A DNA stretch of 64,000 nucleotides from Sulfitobacter sabulilitoris (GCF_005887615.1 NZ_VANS01000001.1:917415-981414); one strand, 5' to 3'. Shown: positions 35,539 through 44,893, counted from the stretch's first letter. Made by a program: numbers and translations. Notes: generated from the letters alone by a model not told the origin.

Positions 35539-36033
35539 TTAGCTGCCGACCCGGGGCAGACCCATCTCGGCCTGCTTGCGGCGATAGAGGCGCATGACCC
35601 TGTTGCCCTCCACGATCTGGCTTTGGTCAAGCCGATACCAGCGTTCGTCCTTGGGATCGAATTGCCAGATCTGCCCGTTCTCCGCGCGGGCGTGTTGCCA
35701 GCACGTCTTGACGGGCGTCGTCACGGCGCCCTCCGCGCCGGGTGACATCCAATCCGCCCAAAAACACAGCGATGCATCGTCGGTGACGTACCACACGCCA
35801 TCCGCGAGCCCCTCGTCCGTGGCGGCCACCACGTTTCCGTGCAATCCCCAATAGGCCCCACCCCGGCCCCAGGTCCAGGTGTTGCCACGATAGATGTCGC
35901 GGATCGTTTCGGGGTTCACGGACCGTTTCAGACGGATTTCCCTGTCGGCCCAGCCCGCTGCGGGACAGACCGACAGGGCCAGAACAAAGGCTGTCGTCAG
36001 GCGCAGGGCGGCCATGCTTTTTCCAAGGTACAT
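35539..36033 (-). CDS. Secreted DUF995-like protein
   Basis: A 164-residue protein with a signal peptide (about 1-29, ending AAGWA). The mature part is rich in Trp and aromatic residues: IYRGNTWTWGRGGAYWG, DGVWYVTDDASLCFWADW, KTCWQHARAENGQIWQFD. This pattern of a short Gly/Trp strand repeat with two Cys residues resembles the DUF995 family of periplasmic proteins in alphaproteobacteria; the match is by eye. Two Cys residues, in SLCFW and KTCW, may form a disulfide. ATG 36033 is backed by CGGAGGA. It appears monocistronic. Confidence 0.6.
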   Translation of the reverse strand: MYLGKSMAALRLTTAFVLALSVCPAAGWADREIRLKRSVNPETIRDIYRGNTWTWGRGGAYWGLHGNVVAATDEGLADGVWYVTDDASLCFWADWMSPGAEGAVTTPVKTCWQHARAENGQIWQFDPKDERWYRLDQSQIVEGNRVMRLYRRKQAEMGLPRVGS

Positions 36034-36129
36034 CTATAAATCCTCCGGTATGACACTGCCGAAATTCTACACGAACCACGGGCTACGTCATGCTAATCAA
36101 AGGATAATCAACCCCAGGTGGCGGCCAGG

Positions 36130-36795
36130 CTACAGCCCCAACTTGTCGCGCATGAACGCCAGAGCGACCGACAGGCCATCGGGGGCGATCCCGTGACCGG
36201 TGCCTTTCATGATATGCGCGAACACATCCTGCCAGCCCGCCTCCTGCAGGGCCTGGGCGGCCTGCGGCAGGGACTGTGGCGGCACCACGTCGTCGGCATC
36301 GCCGTGCACCAGCAGCACCGGCGGGCGCACGACCGCGTCGTCGGCCAGCGTTTCGGGCGACAACAGGCGGCCCGAAAACGCCACCACGCCCGCCACGGCA
36401 TCCTCGCGCCGGGGCGCGACGTGCAGCGCCATCATCGTTCCCTGTGAAAAGCCGAACAGCACAACCTGTTCGGGCAGCACGTCCTCGTCCACCATCAGTG
36501 CATCGAGAAACGCGTTCAGGTCGTCGGCGGCCTGCATCAACCCGCGCTCGGCCTCCTCCTCGGAGGAATTGTCGATCCACGGGATCGGGAACCACTGGAA
36601 CCCGAAGGGCGCGCCGGCGCAGGCCTCGGGCGCGTCGGGGGCCACGAACAGGGTGTCGGGCAAATGTTCGCTCAAGGGATCGGCCAACCCCAGAAGGTCG
36701 GCCCCGTTGGCCCCGTAGCCATGCAGGAAGACGACGACCGACCGTGTCTCGCCCGATTCAGCCTCGCGCCGTTCGGCGTTCAAAACCCGTGTCAT
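36130..36795 (-). CDS. Phospholipase/carboxylesterase family alpha/beta hydrolase
   Basis: A 221-residue alpha/beta hydrolase of the carboxylesterase/phospholipase group (YpfH/Est-like). It has FLHGYGANGADLLGL near the N-terminus (oxyanion region), the nucleophile elbow GFSQGTMMAL with the catalytic Ser, LVHGDADDVVPP with the Asp, and GTGHGI with the His. The substrate is unknown. Its start overlaps the alkA stop (ATGA at 36792-36795), so it is coupled to alkA. The frame extends far upstream, but that portion is antisense-like shadow within alkA. Confidence 0.9.
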   Translation of the reverse strand: MTRVLNAERREAESGETRSVVVFLHGYGANGADLLGLADPLSEHLPDTLFVAPDAPEACAGAPFGFQWFPIPWIDNSSEEEAERGLMQAADDLNAFLDALMVDEDVLPEQVVLFGFSQGTMMALHVAPRREDAVAGVVAFSGRLLSPETLADDAVVRPPVLLVHGDADDVVPPQSLPQAAQALQEAGWQDVFAHIMKGTGHGIAPDGLSVALAFMRDKLGL

Positions 36796-37424
36796 AAGAT
36801 ACCTTCCCTGTTCTTGGTCACGCGGTAGTACGAAAAGAGCGCCCGCGCCGCAACCGACCGCCACGGCGACCAGTCTTCGGCCATCGCGCGCAGCGCGCCT
36901 TCGCCGGGGCGCGCGGGCAGATCGAAGAGCACGCGCGCGGCCTCTCGCAGGGCCAGATCGCCGGGCGCAAAGACATCCGCGCGCCCAAGCGCGAACATGG
37001 CATAGACCTCGGCCGTCCAGACACCGATGCCGGGCACCTTGGTCAGCGTGGCGACAACCTCGCCGTCGGGGGCGTGACGCAGTGCCGGATAGTCGATCCC
37101 CGCCGCGGCCAGCGCATGCGCGTAGCGCGCCTTGGACCGGCTGAGGCCAAGAGCGCGCAGGTCGTCGGTGCCGGCGGCCGCGACGGCCTGCGGCGTGGTC
37201 ATGCCCGCGCCCTCGATCCGGGTCCAGATCGCGGCGGCGGCGGCGGTGCTGACCTGCTGGCTGACGATCTTGGCCAGCAGCGCCGCAAAGCCGTCGGGCC
37301 CACGCCGCAGCGGCCAGGGCCCGGTGGCTTGCAGTGCATGGGCAAAGCGGGGCTCGTGCCGGACCAGCCAGGCGGTGCCTTCGCGCAGGTCGGCTTCGGT
37401 TTCGATAATCCGGCCCGGGGTCAT
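36792..37424 (-). CDS. alkA: DNA-3-methyladenine glycosylase II (AlkA-type)
   Basis: A 210-residue HhH-GPD DNA glycosylase that excises alkylated purines. The helix-hairpin-helix motif reads LTKVPGIGVWTAEVYAMFALGR, followed by DVFAPGDLALREAAR, where the Asp of the GD pair is the catalytic residue. There are no Cys ligands for an iron-sulfur cluster, as expected for AlkA. It lacks the E. coli N-terminal domain and so is the short form common in alphaproteobacteria. It overlaps cobK upstream and the esterase downstream by ATGA, so the three genes form a coupled chain. Confidence 0.9.
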   Translation of the reverse strand: MTPGRIIETEADLREGTAWLVRHEPRFAHALQATGPWPLRRGPDGFAALLAKIVSQQVSTAAAAAIWTRIEGAGMTTPQAVAAAGTDDLRALGLSRSKARYAHALAAAGIDYPALRHAPDGEVVATLTKVPGIGVWTAEVYAMFALGRADVFAPGDLALREAARVLFDLPARPGEGALRAMAEDWSPWRSVAARALFSYYRVTKNREGIL

Positions 37425-38164
37425 TCGGTGGCCCAGGCGATGGCATCGCGGGCCGTCGCGAAACAGGGCGCCCCCCGCGGCGGGGCGGGCCGTTGGATCA
37501 TCAGCACATCGATGCCCAGCGCGCGCGCCGCGTCCACCTTGGCCCGGCTGGCCGCGCCGCCGACGTTGCGACAGATCAGCGTGTCGATCCGCAGTTCGCG
37601 AAACAGCGCCTCTTCGTCGGCCTGCACGAAGGGCGGCGTGCCCGCGACATAGCGCATGAAGGCGTAGGGCGGCGCATCGCCCCCCGGATCGACGCGGCGC
37701 AGGAATACCACCGCACCGGCGAAATCGGCGTATTGTGCAACCGATCCGCGCCCGGTGTTGGAAAAGACGCGCGCGCCCGCGGGCACCCTGCGGGCGGCCT
37801 CGGCCACATCGTCCGCGGCTGTCCACTGGTCGTCCGCCCCGGGCTGCCAGGCCGGGCGCAGCACGCGGGCATAGGGAATGCCGTGATCCGCACAGACCTG
37901 CGCCGCACGACCGCTCAGCGCCGCGTCAAATGCGTGGCTTGCGTCGATGACGCGTGTGATCCCCTGCCCCTTGAGAAACGCGAGGACAGCAGCTTCATCG
38001 CCGAAATCGCCGGGATAATCGGGCACCCGCAACGGGCTCATGCCGCGCTCGGGTTCGGGCAGGGTCGCGACCACGTCGAGCCCCTTGGCCGACAGGCTTT
38101 CCGAGATTTCATGCGCTTCGCGCGCACCCGCCATGACAAGAAGTCTGTGTTTCACATTCATCAT
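37421..38164 (-). CDS. cobK: Precorrin-6A reductase
   Basis: A 247-residue CobK/CbiJ enzyme, which reduces precorrin-6A with NADPH in corrin ring synthesis. Features: LLVMAGAREAHEISESL N-terminal nucleotide-binding segment, VIDASHAFDAALSGRAAQVC (the family DATHP-type motif), VFSNTGRGSV, and ICRNVGGAASRAKVDAARALGIDVLMI-x-RP near the end. Other cob genes are not in the window, so it is detached from a cobalamin cluster. ATG 38164 has AAGG upstream; 38161 is equally possible. Its stop overlaps the alkA start (ATGA). Confidence 0.9.
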   Translation of the reverse strand: MMNVKHRLLVMAGAREAHEISESLSAKGLDVVATLPEPERGMSPLRVPDYPGDFGDEAAVLAFLKGQGITRVIDASHAFDAALSGRAAQVCADHGIPYARVLRPAWQPGADDQWTAADDVAEAARRVPAGARVFSNTGRGSVAQYADFAGAVVFLRRVDPGGDAPPYAFMRYVAGTPPFVQADEEALFRELRIDTLICRNVGGAASRAKVDAARALGIDVLMIQRPAPPRGAPCFATARDAIAWATE

Positions 38165-38278
38165 CGCGACCTTAATGCGCATCGTCCGGTGCGCAAGGGC
38201 GCGATCGCCGGGATCAAAAAATGTGTGGATACAATCATGGGTCTTGCCCCTGCGCGCGCCGCGCCTTACCCCCACGTC

Positions 38279-39493
38279 ATGGACATGCATGACGATAGCC
38301 GCGCCAAGCGCAACGTAATGGTTCTGGTACTGGCGCAGGCCATTCTGGGATCGCAGATGCCGATGATTTTCGTCATCGGAGGGCTGGCGGGGCAATCGCT
38401 GGCCACCAACGTCTGCTTCGCCACGCTGCCGATTTCGCTGATCGTCCTGGGGTCGATGCTGTCGGCGACGCCGATCTCGGCGATCATGCAGCGCTATGGC
38501 CGTCGCACCGGGTTCCTGGTGGGCACGATGGGTGGCGCGCTTGGCGGCGCGATCGGGGCCTACGGGCTTTACCTCGCGTCCTTTCCGATGTTCCTCGCGG
38601 GGAGCTTCCTGACCGGCATCTACATGTCGGCGCAAGGCTTCTACCGCTTTGCCGCCGCCGATACCGCGTCGGAAGACTACCGCCCCAAGGCGATTTCCTA
38701 TGTCATGGCCGGCGGGCTGGTGTCGGCCATCATCGGCCCGCAGGTCGTCAAGCTGACCAGCGACGCCTACGTGGTACCCTTCCTTGGCACCTATCTCGCG
38801 GTGATCGGCGTCAACCTGATCGGGTCGCTGCTGTTTTTCTTCATCGACATTCCGAAACCGCCGGTGCCCGCCCATGACGCGCCCCGCGGCCGCACCCGGT
38901 GGGAGCTTTTGACCACCCCGCGCATCGCCGTCGCGGTGATCTGCGGCATGGTCTCCTACGCGCTGATGAACCTCGTGATGACATCGACGCCGCTGGCCGT
39001 GGTCGGCTGCGGCTATGACAAGGCGAACGCGGCGGACGTGGTCACCGGGCACGTGCTGGCGATGTTCGCGCCGTCGTTCTTTACCGGGCACCTGATCGCG
39101 CGCTTTGGAGTGGAGCGGATCATGGGGCTGGGGCTGCTGATCCTCGCGGGCGCGGGCGCGGTGGCGCTCAGCGGTGTCGATCTGGGGCATTTCTTCGTGG
39201 CGCTGATCCTGCTGGGGCTGGGCTGGAATTTCGGCTTCATCGGCGCGACGACGATGCTGGCGGGTGCGCATGCTCCGCACGAGCGGGGCCGGATGCAGGG
39301 TTTGAACGATTTGCTGGTGTTCGGCGGGGTCACGCTGGCCTCGCTCGCCTCGGGCGGGTTGATGAACTGCTCTGGCGGCAGCGCGCAGGCGGGTTGGGCC
39401 GCGGTCAATATCGCGATGGTGCCCTTCCTCGTTCTGGCGGGGGGCGCGTTGATCTGGCTGGTCTTGCGCCCGCGCGGCATCCAGGAGGCCTGA
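38279..39493 (+). CDS. MFS transporter
   Basis: A 404-residue major facilitator transporter with about twelve hydrophobic segments. The first half has the loop 2-3 motif MQRYGRRTGFLVGTMGG, a variant of the GxLaDrxGrkxxl signature; a central loop (PKPPVPAHDAPRGRTRWELL) divides the halves; and the repeat in the second half reads IARFGVERIMGLGLLI. The substrate is unknown. The start at 38279 gives a short polar N-terminus before helix 1; the frame is open further upstream but antisense to cobK. It is convergent with the squalene-synthase-like gene. Confidence 0.88.
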   Translation: MDMHDDSRAKRNVMVLVLAQAILGSQMPMIFVIGGLAGQSLATNVCFATLPISLIVLGSMLSATPISAIMQRYGRRTGFLVGTMGGALGGAIGAYGLYLASFPMFLAGSFLTGIYMSAQGFYRFAAADTASEDYRPKAISYVMAGGLVSAIIGPQVVKLTSDAYVVPFLGTYLAVIGVNLIGSLLFFFIDIPKPPVPAHDAPRGRTRWELLTTPRIAVAVICGMVSYALMNLVMTSTPLAVVGCGYDKANAADVVTGHVLAMFAPSFFTGHLIARFGVERIMGLGLLILAGAGAVALSGVDLGHFFVALILLGLGWNFGFIGATTMLAGAHAPHERGRMQGLNDLLVFGGVTLASLASGGLMNCSGGSAQAGWAAVNIAMVPFLVLAGGALIWLVLRPRGIQEA

Positions 39494-39546
39494 CCCGCCG
39501 CGATCCCTCGACCCGATTCAGGTCGCAAGTCCGCTTCGGGCCAAGC

Positions 39547-40320
39547 CTACCACCGACCCGTCAGCGCCGACCACGCAAGGCCGGGGCCACCCGCGGAGGG
39601 CTGCGGCAGGGCGCCCGACGCCACGCGGCGCGGATCGGCGATCGCGGCCCTGAGCACGGCATCCGCATGACCGACAGCCAGCAGCGCGGGCCGGGCGGAC
39701 CTGGACACGGCAGCACGGTTGCCCCGCGCACGGGTCAGACGGTCCAGCGCGGCGCGCGCCAGCGATCTCACGCCCTCGGTTGTGCCATCGACCAGCGGAA
39801 CGCGGCCGCGCGCCTCAAGCTCGGGAACGGCCAGAAGCCAGTTCGCCACGCCCGCACCATAGCCCGCGTCGCGCACCACGCGTTCTTCGGCGGGGCCCAA
39901 CGCGCCGGCCGCGACCCACATCAGGCCGCCTGCGGTCTCGTCGATGTAGCGGTCGAAATGGGCCTGGTCCTCGAAGGCATCTTTGTAGATATCCCAACGC
40001 CTTGCCGCCACCAGCGTATCCAGCACCTGAGCTTGCGCGCCGGTGATCGCGCGGGCCAGCGGGGTCGCAACCTCGTGGCGGCGCACCGGGCCACCGGCCG
40101 TGATTTCCTCGCAGACATCGCGCCACCATTGCAGGCGCATCTCGGCGATCATCGGCTCCTGCGTGACCCAGGGCGCGCGCGCCGCCTCGATGTTGAAGGC
40201 ATAGAGCGGAAACAGCACCGCACGCGCGGCGACGGGCGCGGCCATGACACTGCGGAACCGGGGCGGATCCGCCTTTTCGACCATGGCCGCACAAGCGATC
40301 AGATCGTCGTCGAACTGCAT
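39547..40320 (-). CDS. Squalene/phytoene synthase-family protein (NDUFAF6-like)
   Basis: A 257-residue protein with the all-helical squalene/phytoene synthase fold (FPLYAFNIEAARAPWVTQEPMIAEMRLQWWRD, YIDETAGGLMWVAAGALG). The two Asp-rich DxxxD magnesium motifs required for prenyl transfer are not convincingly present. It therefore resembles the NDUFAF6 type, whose mitochondrial member is a complex I assembly factor, more than a terpene synthase. The bacterial role is unproven. Its start and the cimA stop share a base (40320), in a TGATG junction, so it is coupled to cimA. Confidence 0.78.
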   Translation of the reverse strand: MQFDDDLIACAAMVEKADPPRFRSVMAAPVAARAVLFPLYAFNIEAARAPWVTQEPMIAEMRLQWWRDVCEEITAGGPVRRHEVATPLARAITGAQAQVLDTLVAARRWDIYKDAFEDQAHFDRYIDETAGGLMWVAAGALGPAEERVVRDAGYGAGVANWLLAVPELEARGRVPLVDGTTEGVRSLARAALDRLTRARGNRAAVSRSARPALLAVGHADAVLRAAIADPRRVASGALPQPSAGGPGLAWSALTGRW

Positions 40321-41936
40321 CAGGCGGACGCTCCGTCGCGCACCAGTTTCCAGCGGATCGCGTCGAGCAGCGCCTCGAACGACGCATCCACGATATTGGC
40401 GCTGACGCCGACGGTGGACCAGCGGCGCCCCTCGCCGTCTTCTGAATCGATGATGACGCGCGTCACGGCCTCGGTCCCGCCCTGCGTGATGCGGACCTTG
40501 AAATCGACCAGCCGCATGTCGTCGATCACCGCCTGATAGCGGCCCAGATCCTTGGCCAGAGCCTTGCTCAGCGCGTTGACGGGGCCACGATCACTGCCGG
40601 TCTCGTCCATGCTCTCGCTTACCGACAGCTTCTTCTCGCCATCGACCTTCACCACCACGACGGCCTCGGACAGGCTGACCATCCTGTTGTATTTGTTCTT
40701 GCGCCGCTCGACGGTCACGCGGTAGCGCTTCACCTCGAAAAACGTCGGCAACTGCCCCAGCGCCTCGCGCGCCAAAAGCTCGAAGCTGGCCTGCGCGGTG
40801 TCATAGGCGTAGCCTTCGGCCTCGCGCGCCTTGATCCGTTCAAGGATCACGCCCAGCGTCGGGTCCTTGGGATCGACGGTCAGGCCCGCGCGCTCCAACC
40901 GCTCGCGCAGGTTCGACTGCCCCGCCTGGTTGGACATCGGGATGATCCGCGCGTTGCCCACCGACGCAGGGTCGATATGCTCGTAGGTGGTGGGGTCCTT
41001 GGCGATGGCGCTGGCGTGCAGCCCGGCCTTGTGCGCAAAGGCCGACGCCCCGACAAAGGCTGCCTGTTTCATCGGCACCCGGTTCAGGATCTCGTCCAGC
41101 ATCCTGCTGATCCGGGTCAGGCCGCGCAGGGCGTCGCGGCTGATCCCAGTGGTGAGCGTGCCGGCATAGGGCTCTTTCAGCAGCAGGATCGGGATCAGCG
41201 CGGTCAGGTTGGCGTTGCCGCACCGCTCGCCCAGACCGTTGAGCGTGCCCTGCACCTGACGCGCGCCGGCATCGACGGCGGCCAGCGTGCAGGCCACAGC
41301 GTTTTCGGTGTCGTTGTGGGTGTGGATGCCGATGCGGTCGCCGGGGATGCCCGCCGCGATGACCTCGGCCGTGATCCGCCCCACTTCGGCGGGCATGGTG
41401 CCGCCGTTGGTGTCGCACAGCACGATCCAGCGCGCGCCCGCCGCATAGGCGGCCTTGACCGCCTCAAGCGCGTAGTCCGGGTTGGCGCGGTAACCGTCAA
41501 AGAAGTGCTCGGCGTCGAACAGGGCCTCGCGCCCCTGGGCCACGACATGCGCGACGGAACGGGCGATGTTGTCGGTATTCTCTGCCAGCCCGATGCCAAG
41601 GGCGGTCGCGACGTGGAAATCATGCGTCTTGCCCACCAGGCAGACGGCCCGCGTGCCCGCGTTCAGCACCGCCGCCAGAACGTCGTCGTTCTCCGCCGAC
41701 AGTCCGGCGCGTTTCGTCATGCCAAAGGCGGTGATCGTGGCGCGGGTGTCAGGCGCGGCATCGAAGAACGCGCTGTCGGTCGGGTTGGCGCCGGGCCAGC
41801 CGCCTTCGATATAGTCGACGCCCAGCGCGTCGAGCGCAGTGGCGATGGCCTGTTTCTCGGCGGTGGAGAACTGCACGCCCTGCGTCTGCTGCCCGTCGCG
41901 CAGCGTGGTGTCATAAAGGTACAGGCGGTCAGTCAC
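40320..41936 (-). CDS. cimA: Citramalate synthase
   Basis: A 538-residue CimA-type enzyme that condenses pyruvate and acetyl-CoA to (R)-citramalate, a route to 2-ketobutyrate and isoleucine. The TIM-barrel N-terminus has YDTTLRDGQQTQGV, CDTNGGTMPAEV, HTHNDTENAVA and QGTLNGLGERCGNANL with the metal-binding His-x-His. The C-terminal 160 residues form a LeuA-dimer-type allosteric domain (RVTVERRKNKYNRMVSLSEAVVVVKVDG). The order matches CimA rather than LeuA (TLRDGQQ, and length above 520). It is 132 bases downstream of cysS. Confidence 0.92.
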   Translation of the reverse strand: MTDRLYLYDTTLRDGQQTQGVQFSTAEKQAIATALDALGVDYIEGGWPGANPTDSAFFDAAPDTRATITAFGMTKRAGLSAENDDVLAAVLNAGTRAVCLVGKTHDFHVATALGIGLAENTDNIARSVAHVVAQGREALFDAEHFFDGYRANPDYALEAVKAAYAAGARWIVLCDTNGGTMPAEVGRITAEVIAAGIPGDRIGIHTHNDTENAVACTLAAVDAGARQVQGTLNGLGERCGNANLTALIPILLLKEPYAGTLTTGISRDALRGLTRISRMLDEILNRVPMKQAAFVGASAFAHKAGLHASAIAKDPTTYEHIDPASVGNARIIPMSNQAGQSNLRERLERAGLTVDPKDPTLGVILERIKAREAEGYAYDTAQASFELLAREALGQLPTFFEVKRYRVTVERRKNKYNRMVSLSEAVVVVKVDGEKKLSVSESMDETGSDRGPVNALSKALAKDLGRYQAVIDDMRLVDFKVRITQGGTEAVTRVIIDSEDGEGRRWSTVGVSANIVDASFEALLDAIRWKLVRDGASA

Positions 41937-42068
41937 GGGCGGCCCTCCGCAACGCGGGTTGATCCGACGATGACTGCGACACCGCGCGGCACGGACCCAA
42001 GGCCCGGACTTGCCCCGGACAGTCCCGACCGATCTCGTGGGTGCTGCCCTGTGTGCGATGAGGGGCGA

Positions 42069-43475
42069 TCATTTCAGGGCGTCCAGTTTTTCAAGATCGA
42101 CAGCATCTCCCAATTGCCAGGTTGAGCCGTCTTTCGTATCGACAATCAAAATTCCGGCCTTTGAAAAGACATCACGGATCCTGTCCGCCTCTGCGAAATC
42201 CTTTTTCCTCTTCGCTTCGGCCCTCCGCTCCGCCCATGCATCGATCTTACTGGCGACAATCGGATCAATACCAATTGCCAGCGAGCCACTGTTTACCGTT
42301 CTCGACAAGGCCCAGTCCGGAATACTTTCGCCCATCAGCCCAAGAAACTTGAGGCCGCTTCGAAGCGCATTGGTCTCTGCTTTCGATGCGAAGCCATGCA
42401 GCTCGGTTAAGACACCAGAAGTGTTAAGGTCTTCCGACAAAAGAGCAATAATGCTGTCAGGTAGCTGCGTATCTGAAGCATGTTCAGCAATTTCATACCA
42501 CTTGCGCAGCGTGCGCTCCGCCTCCGCCCGCTTTCGTTCGGTCCAATCCATCGGTTTGCGGTAATGCGTCGACAGCATCACAAAGCGGATCACCTCGCCC
42601 GGCACGCCCTGGTCCAGAAGATCGCGCACGGTAAAGAAGTTGCCCAGCGACTTCGACATCTTCTTGCCCTCGACCTGCAACATCTCGTTGTGCATCCAGA
42701 CGTTGGCAAACCCCGCGCCCGGATGCGCACAGCAGCTTTGCGCGATCTCGTTTTCGTGGTGTGGAAACATCAGGTCGTTGCCGCCGCCGTGAATGTCGAA
42801 TTCCGCGCCCAAGAGCTCATGGGCCATGGCCGAACATTCGATATGCCAGCCGGGCCGCCCCCGTCCCCAAGGGCTGTCCCAACCGGGCGTATCCGCGTCC
42901 GATGGCTTCCACAGCACGAAATCCATCGGGTTGCGCTTGTAGGGCGCGACCTCGACCCGCGCGCCCGCGATCATGTCGTCGATGGACCGGCCCGACAGCC
43001 TGCCGTAATCGGCATAACTCTCGACCGCAAAGAGCACATGGCCCTCGGCCTCGTAGGCGTGGCCCTTTGCGATCAGATCCTCGATCATCGCCACCATCTG
43101 CGGGATATACTGCGTCGCGCGCGGCATGTGCGTGGGCTCAAGCGCGCCGACGGCGGCCATATCGTCCAGAAACCACTGCGTCGTCTCGGCGGTGATGTCG
43201 GCAATGTCACGCCCGCTGGCGGCGGCGCGCGCGTTGATCTTGTCGTCCACATCCGTGAAGTTGCGCACATAGGTCACGTGATCCGCCCCGTAGGTCTGCC
43301 GCAGCAGGCGGTAGAGCACATCGAACACGATCACGGGCCGGGCGTTGCCCAGATGCGCCCGGTCATAGACCGTGGGCCCGCAGACATACATGCGCACGTT
43401 TCCCGGATCGATCGGCGCGAACGCCTCCTTCCGGCGGGTGCGGGTGTTGTACAGCGTGATCTGGGGCGTCGTCAT
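42069..43475 (-). CDS. cysS: Cysteinyl-tRNA synthetase
   Basis: A 468-residue class I synthetase. It has the zinc-binding and HIGH region [21 protein letters not shown], the zinc ligands in [12 protein letters not shown] and [10 protein letters not shown], and KMSKS as [13 protein letters not shown]. The last third (about residues 330-468, bases 42069-42490) still folds as a DALR-type domain ([38 protein letters not shown]). But its DNA is AT-rich for this genome: 42121-42480 counts to about 52% GC. The upstream two-thirds are typical. This points to a recombinant or imported 3' segment. The gene is intact and probably functional. Confidence 0.94.
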   Translation of the reverse strand: MTTPQITLYNTRTRRKEAFAPIDPGNVRMYVCGPTVYDRAHLGNARPVIVFDVLYRLLRQTYGADHVTYVRNFTDVDDKINARAAASGRDIADITAETTQWFLDDMAAVGALEPTHMPRATQYIPQMVAMIEDLIAKGHAYEAEGHVLFAVESYADYGRLSGRSIDDMIAGARVEVAPYKRNPMDFVLWKPSDADTPGWDSPWGRGRPGWHIECSAMAHELLGAEFDIHGGGNDLMFPHHENEIAQSCCAHPGAGFANVWMHNEMLQVEGKKMSKSLGNFFTVRDLLDQGVPGEVIRFVMLSTHYRKPMDWTERKRAEAERTLRKWYEIAEHASDTQLPDSIIALLSEDLNTSGVLTELHGFASKAETNALRSGLKFLGLMGESIPDWALSRTVNSGSLAIGIDPIVASKIDAWAERRAEAKRKKDFAEADRIRDVFSKAGILIVDTKDGSTWQLGDAVDLEKLDALK

Positions 43476-43711
43476 GGATAGGCGTCCTCGCGCGAAGGGT
43501 CTGGCGCGGGCATAGCAATCTCAGGTCAGAATGGAAACGACGCAAAGGACCGGCCCGCTGGGGTGGATCAGCAGGGAATGCAGCAGCAAATGAGGGGCGT
43601 GTACGTCATGGCCGCGACTTTGCCCTCAGCCGCGGGCCGAGGTCAAGCATGATTGACGAATCGCGGCCGCTCTGCGCCCCTGCGCGCCTGACCCGGAAAG
43701 GAGACCGCGCC

Positions 43712-44890
43712 ATGCATCTGTCCAAACGTATCACGACCCTGACCGGTGGCGGATCGGACGGCTGGGATGTGTTCAACCGCGCCCGCGCGATGATCGCTGC
43801 GGGCACGGCCGTGACCGAGCTGACAATCGGCGAACACGACATCCGCACCGCCGCGCCGATTCTGCAGGACATGCACGCCAGCGCCATGGGCGGTCACACC
43901 GGCTATGCCTCGGTTCCGGGCACCGCCGCGTTGCGCGACACGGTGGCCCGGCGGATCGCGGCGCGGACCGGCGTGCCCACGACACGCGACAACGTGATGA
44001 TCACACCGGGCGGACAGGCGGCGCTGTTCGCGGCCCACGCCGCCGTCTGCGATCCGGGCGATACCGCGCTCTACCTCGATCCGTATTATGCCACCTATCC
44101 CGGCACGATCCGGGGGGTCAGCGCGCTGCCCCGCGCGGTGCGGACCCGGGCCGAGGATGCCTTTCAGCCCCGCGCCGGCGATATCGCGGAACACGCACCC
44201 GGCGCGCGGTCGCTGCTGATCAATTCACCCAACAATCCCACCGGTGTCGTCTATTCGCGCGCCACGCTGGAGGGAATCGCGCGGGTCTGCGCCGATCACG
44301 ACCTCTGGCTGATCTCGGACGAGGTCTATGACACCCAAGTCTGGGAGGGCGAACACATCAGCCCGCGCGCCCTGCCCGGCATGGCCGAGCGGACGCTGGT
44401 GGTCGGATCCATGTCGAAAAGCCACGCCATGACCGGGTCGCGCTGCGGCTGGATCGTCGGTCCGGCGGAGGTCGTCGCGCACCTGATCAATCTTGCGACC
44501 CATACCACCTACGGCGTGCCCGGTTTCATCCAGGATGCCAGCCGCGACGCGCTTGCGCGCGGTCCCGCCTTCGAAGAGGAGATCGCCGCGCCCTTCCGGC
44601 GCCGTCGCGCGCTGGCGCGCAGGCTGCTGGCGGGGCAGAACGCCGTGCGGCTCGTGCCCGCACAGGGGGCGATGTATTTGATGCTGGATATCCGCGCGAC
44701 CGGGCTGAGCGGCGATGGGTTCGCCAATGCCTTGCTCGATGCGCACCACATTGCCGTTATGCCGGGAGAAAGCTTTGGCCAGGCGGCGGCGGGCCATATC
44801 CGTGTTGCCATGACCATCGAGGATACCGCGTTCCAGTCGGCCCTGCGGACGGTCATCGAATTCGCCCAGAGACACGCCAAAGCGGCCTGA
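43712..44890 (+). CDS. PLP-dependent class I/II aminotransferase
   Basis: A 392-residue fold-type I aminotransferase. The PLP-site pattern is clear: TPGGQAALFAAHAAVCDPGD, YLDPYYATYPGTIRG, NSPNNPTGVVY, DHDLWLISDEVYD with the Asp and Tyr contacting the cofactor, and SMSKSHAMTGSRCGW with the Schiff-base Lys. The subgroup (aspartate or aromatic-like) cannot be fixed by eye. ATG 43712 has AAAGGAG. A bidirectional terminator follows at 44941-44968. Confidence 0.88.
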   Translation: MHLSKRITTLTGGGSDGWDVFNRARAMIAAGTAVTELTIGEHDIRTAAPILQDMHASAMGGHTGYASVPGTAALRDTVARRIAARTGVPTTRDNVMITPGGQAALFAAHAAVCDPGDTALYLDPYYATYPGTIRGVSALPRAVRTRAEDAFQPRAGDIAEHAPGARSLLINSPNNPTGVVYSRATLEGIARVCADHDLWLISDEVYDTQVWEGEHISPRALPGMAERTLVVGSMSKSHAMTGSRCGWIVGPAEVVAHLINLATHTTYGVPGFIQDASRDALARGPAFEEEIAAPFRRRRALARRLLAGQNAVRLVPAQGAMYLMLDIRATGLSGDGFANALLDAHHIAVMPGESFGQAAAGHIRVAMTIEDTAFQSALRTVIEFAQRHAKAA

Positions 44891-44893
44891 CCC

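Noticed and set aside
36130-37446. Apparent glycosylase-esterase fusion in one frame
   Set aside because: The esterase frame simply stays open through the antisense-like reading of alkA; the ATGA junction at 36792-36795 and normal esterase length argue for two genes.
37421-39280. Long minus-strand open frame reading antisense across the MFS gene into cobK
   Set aside because: Only the CobK part shows family motifs; the upstream part is Arg/His-rich shadow sequence typical of high-GC antisense frames.
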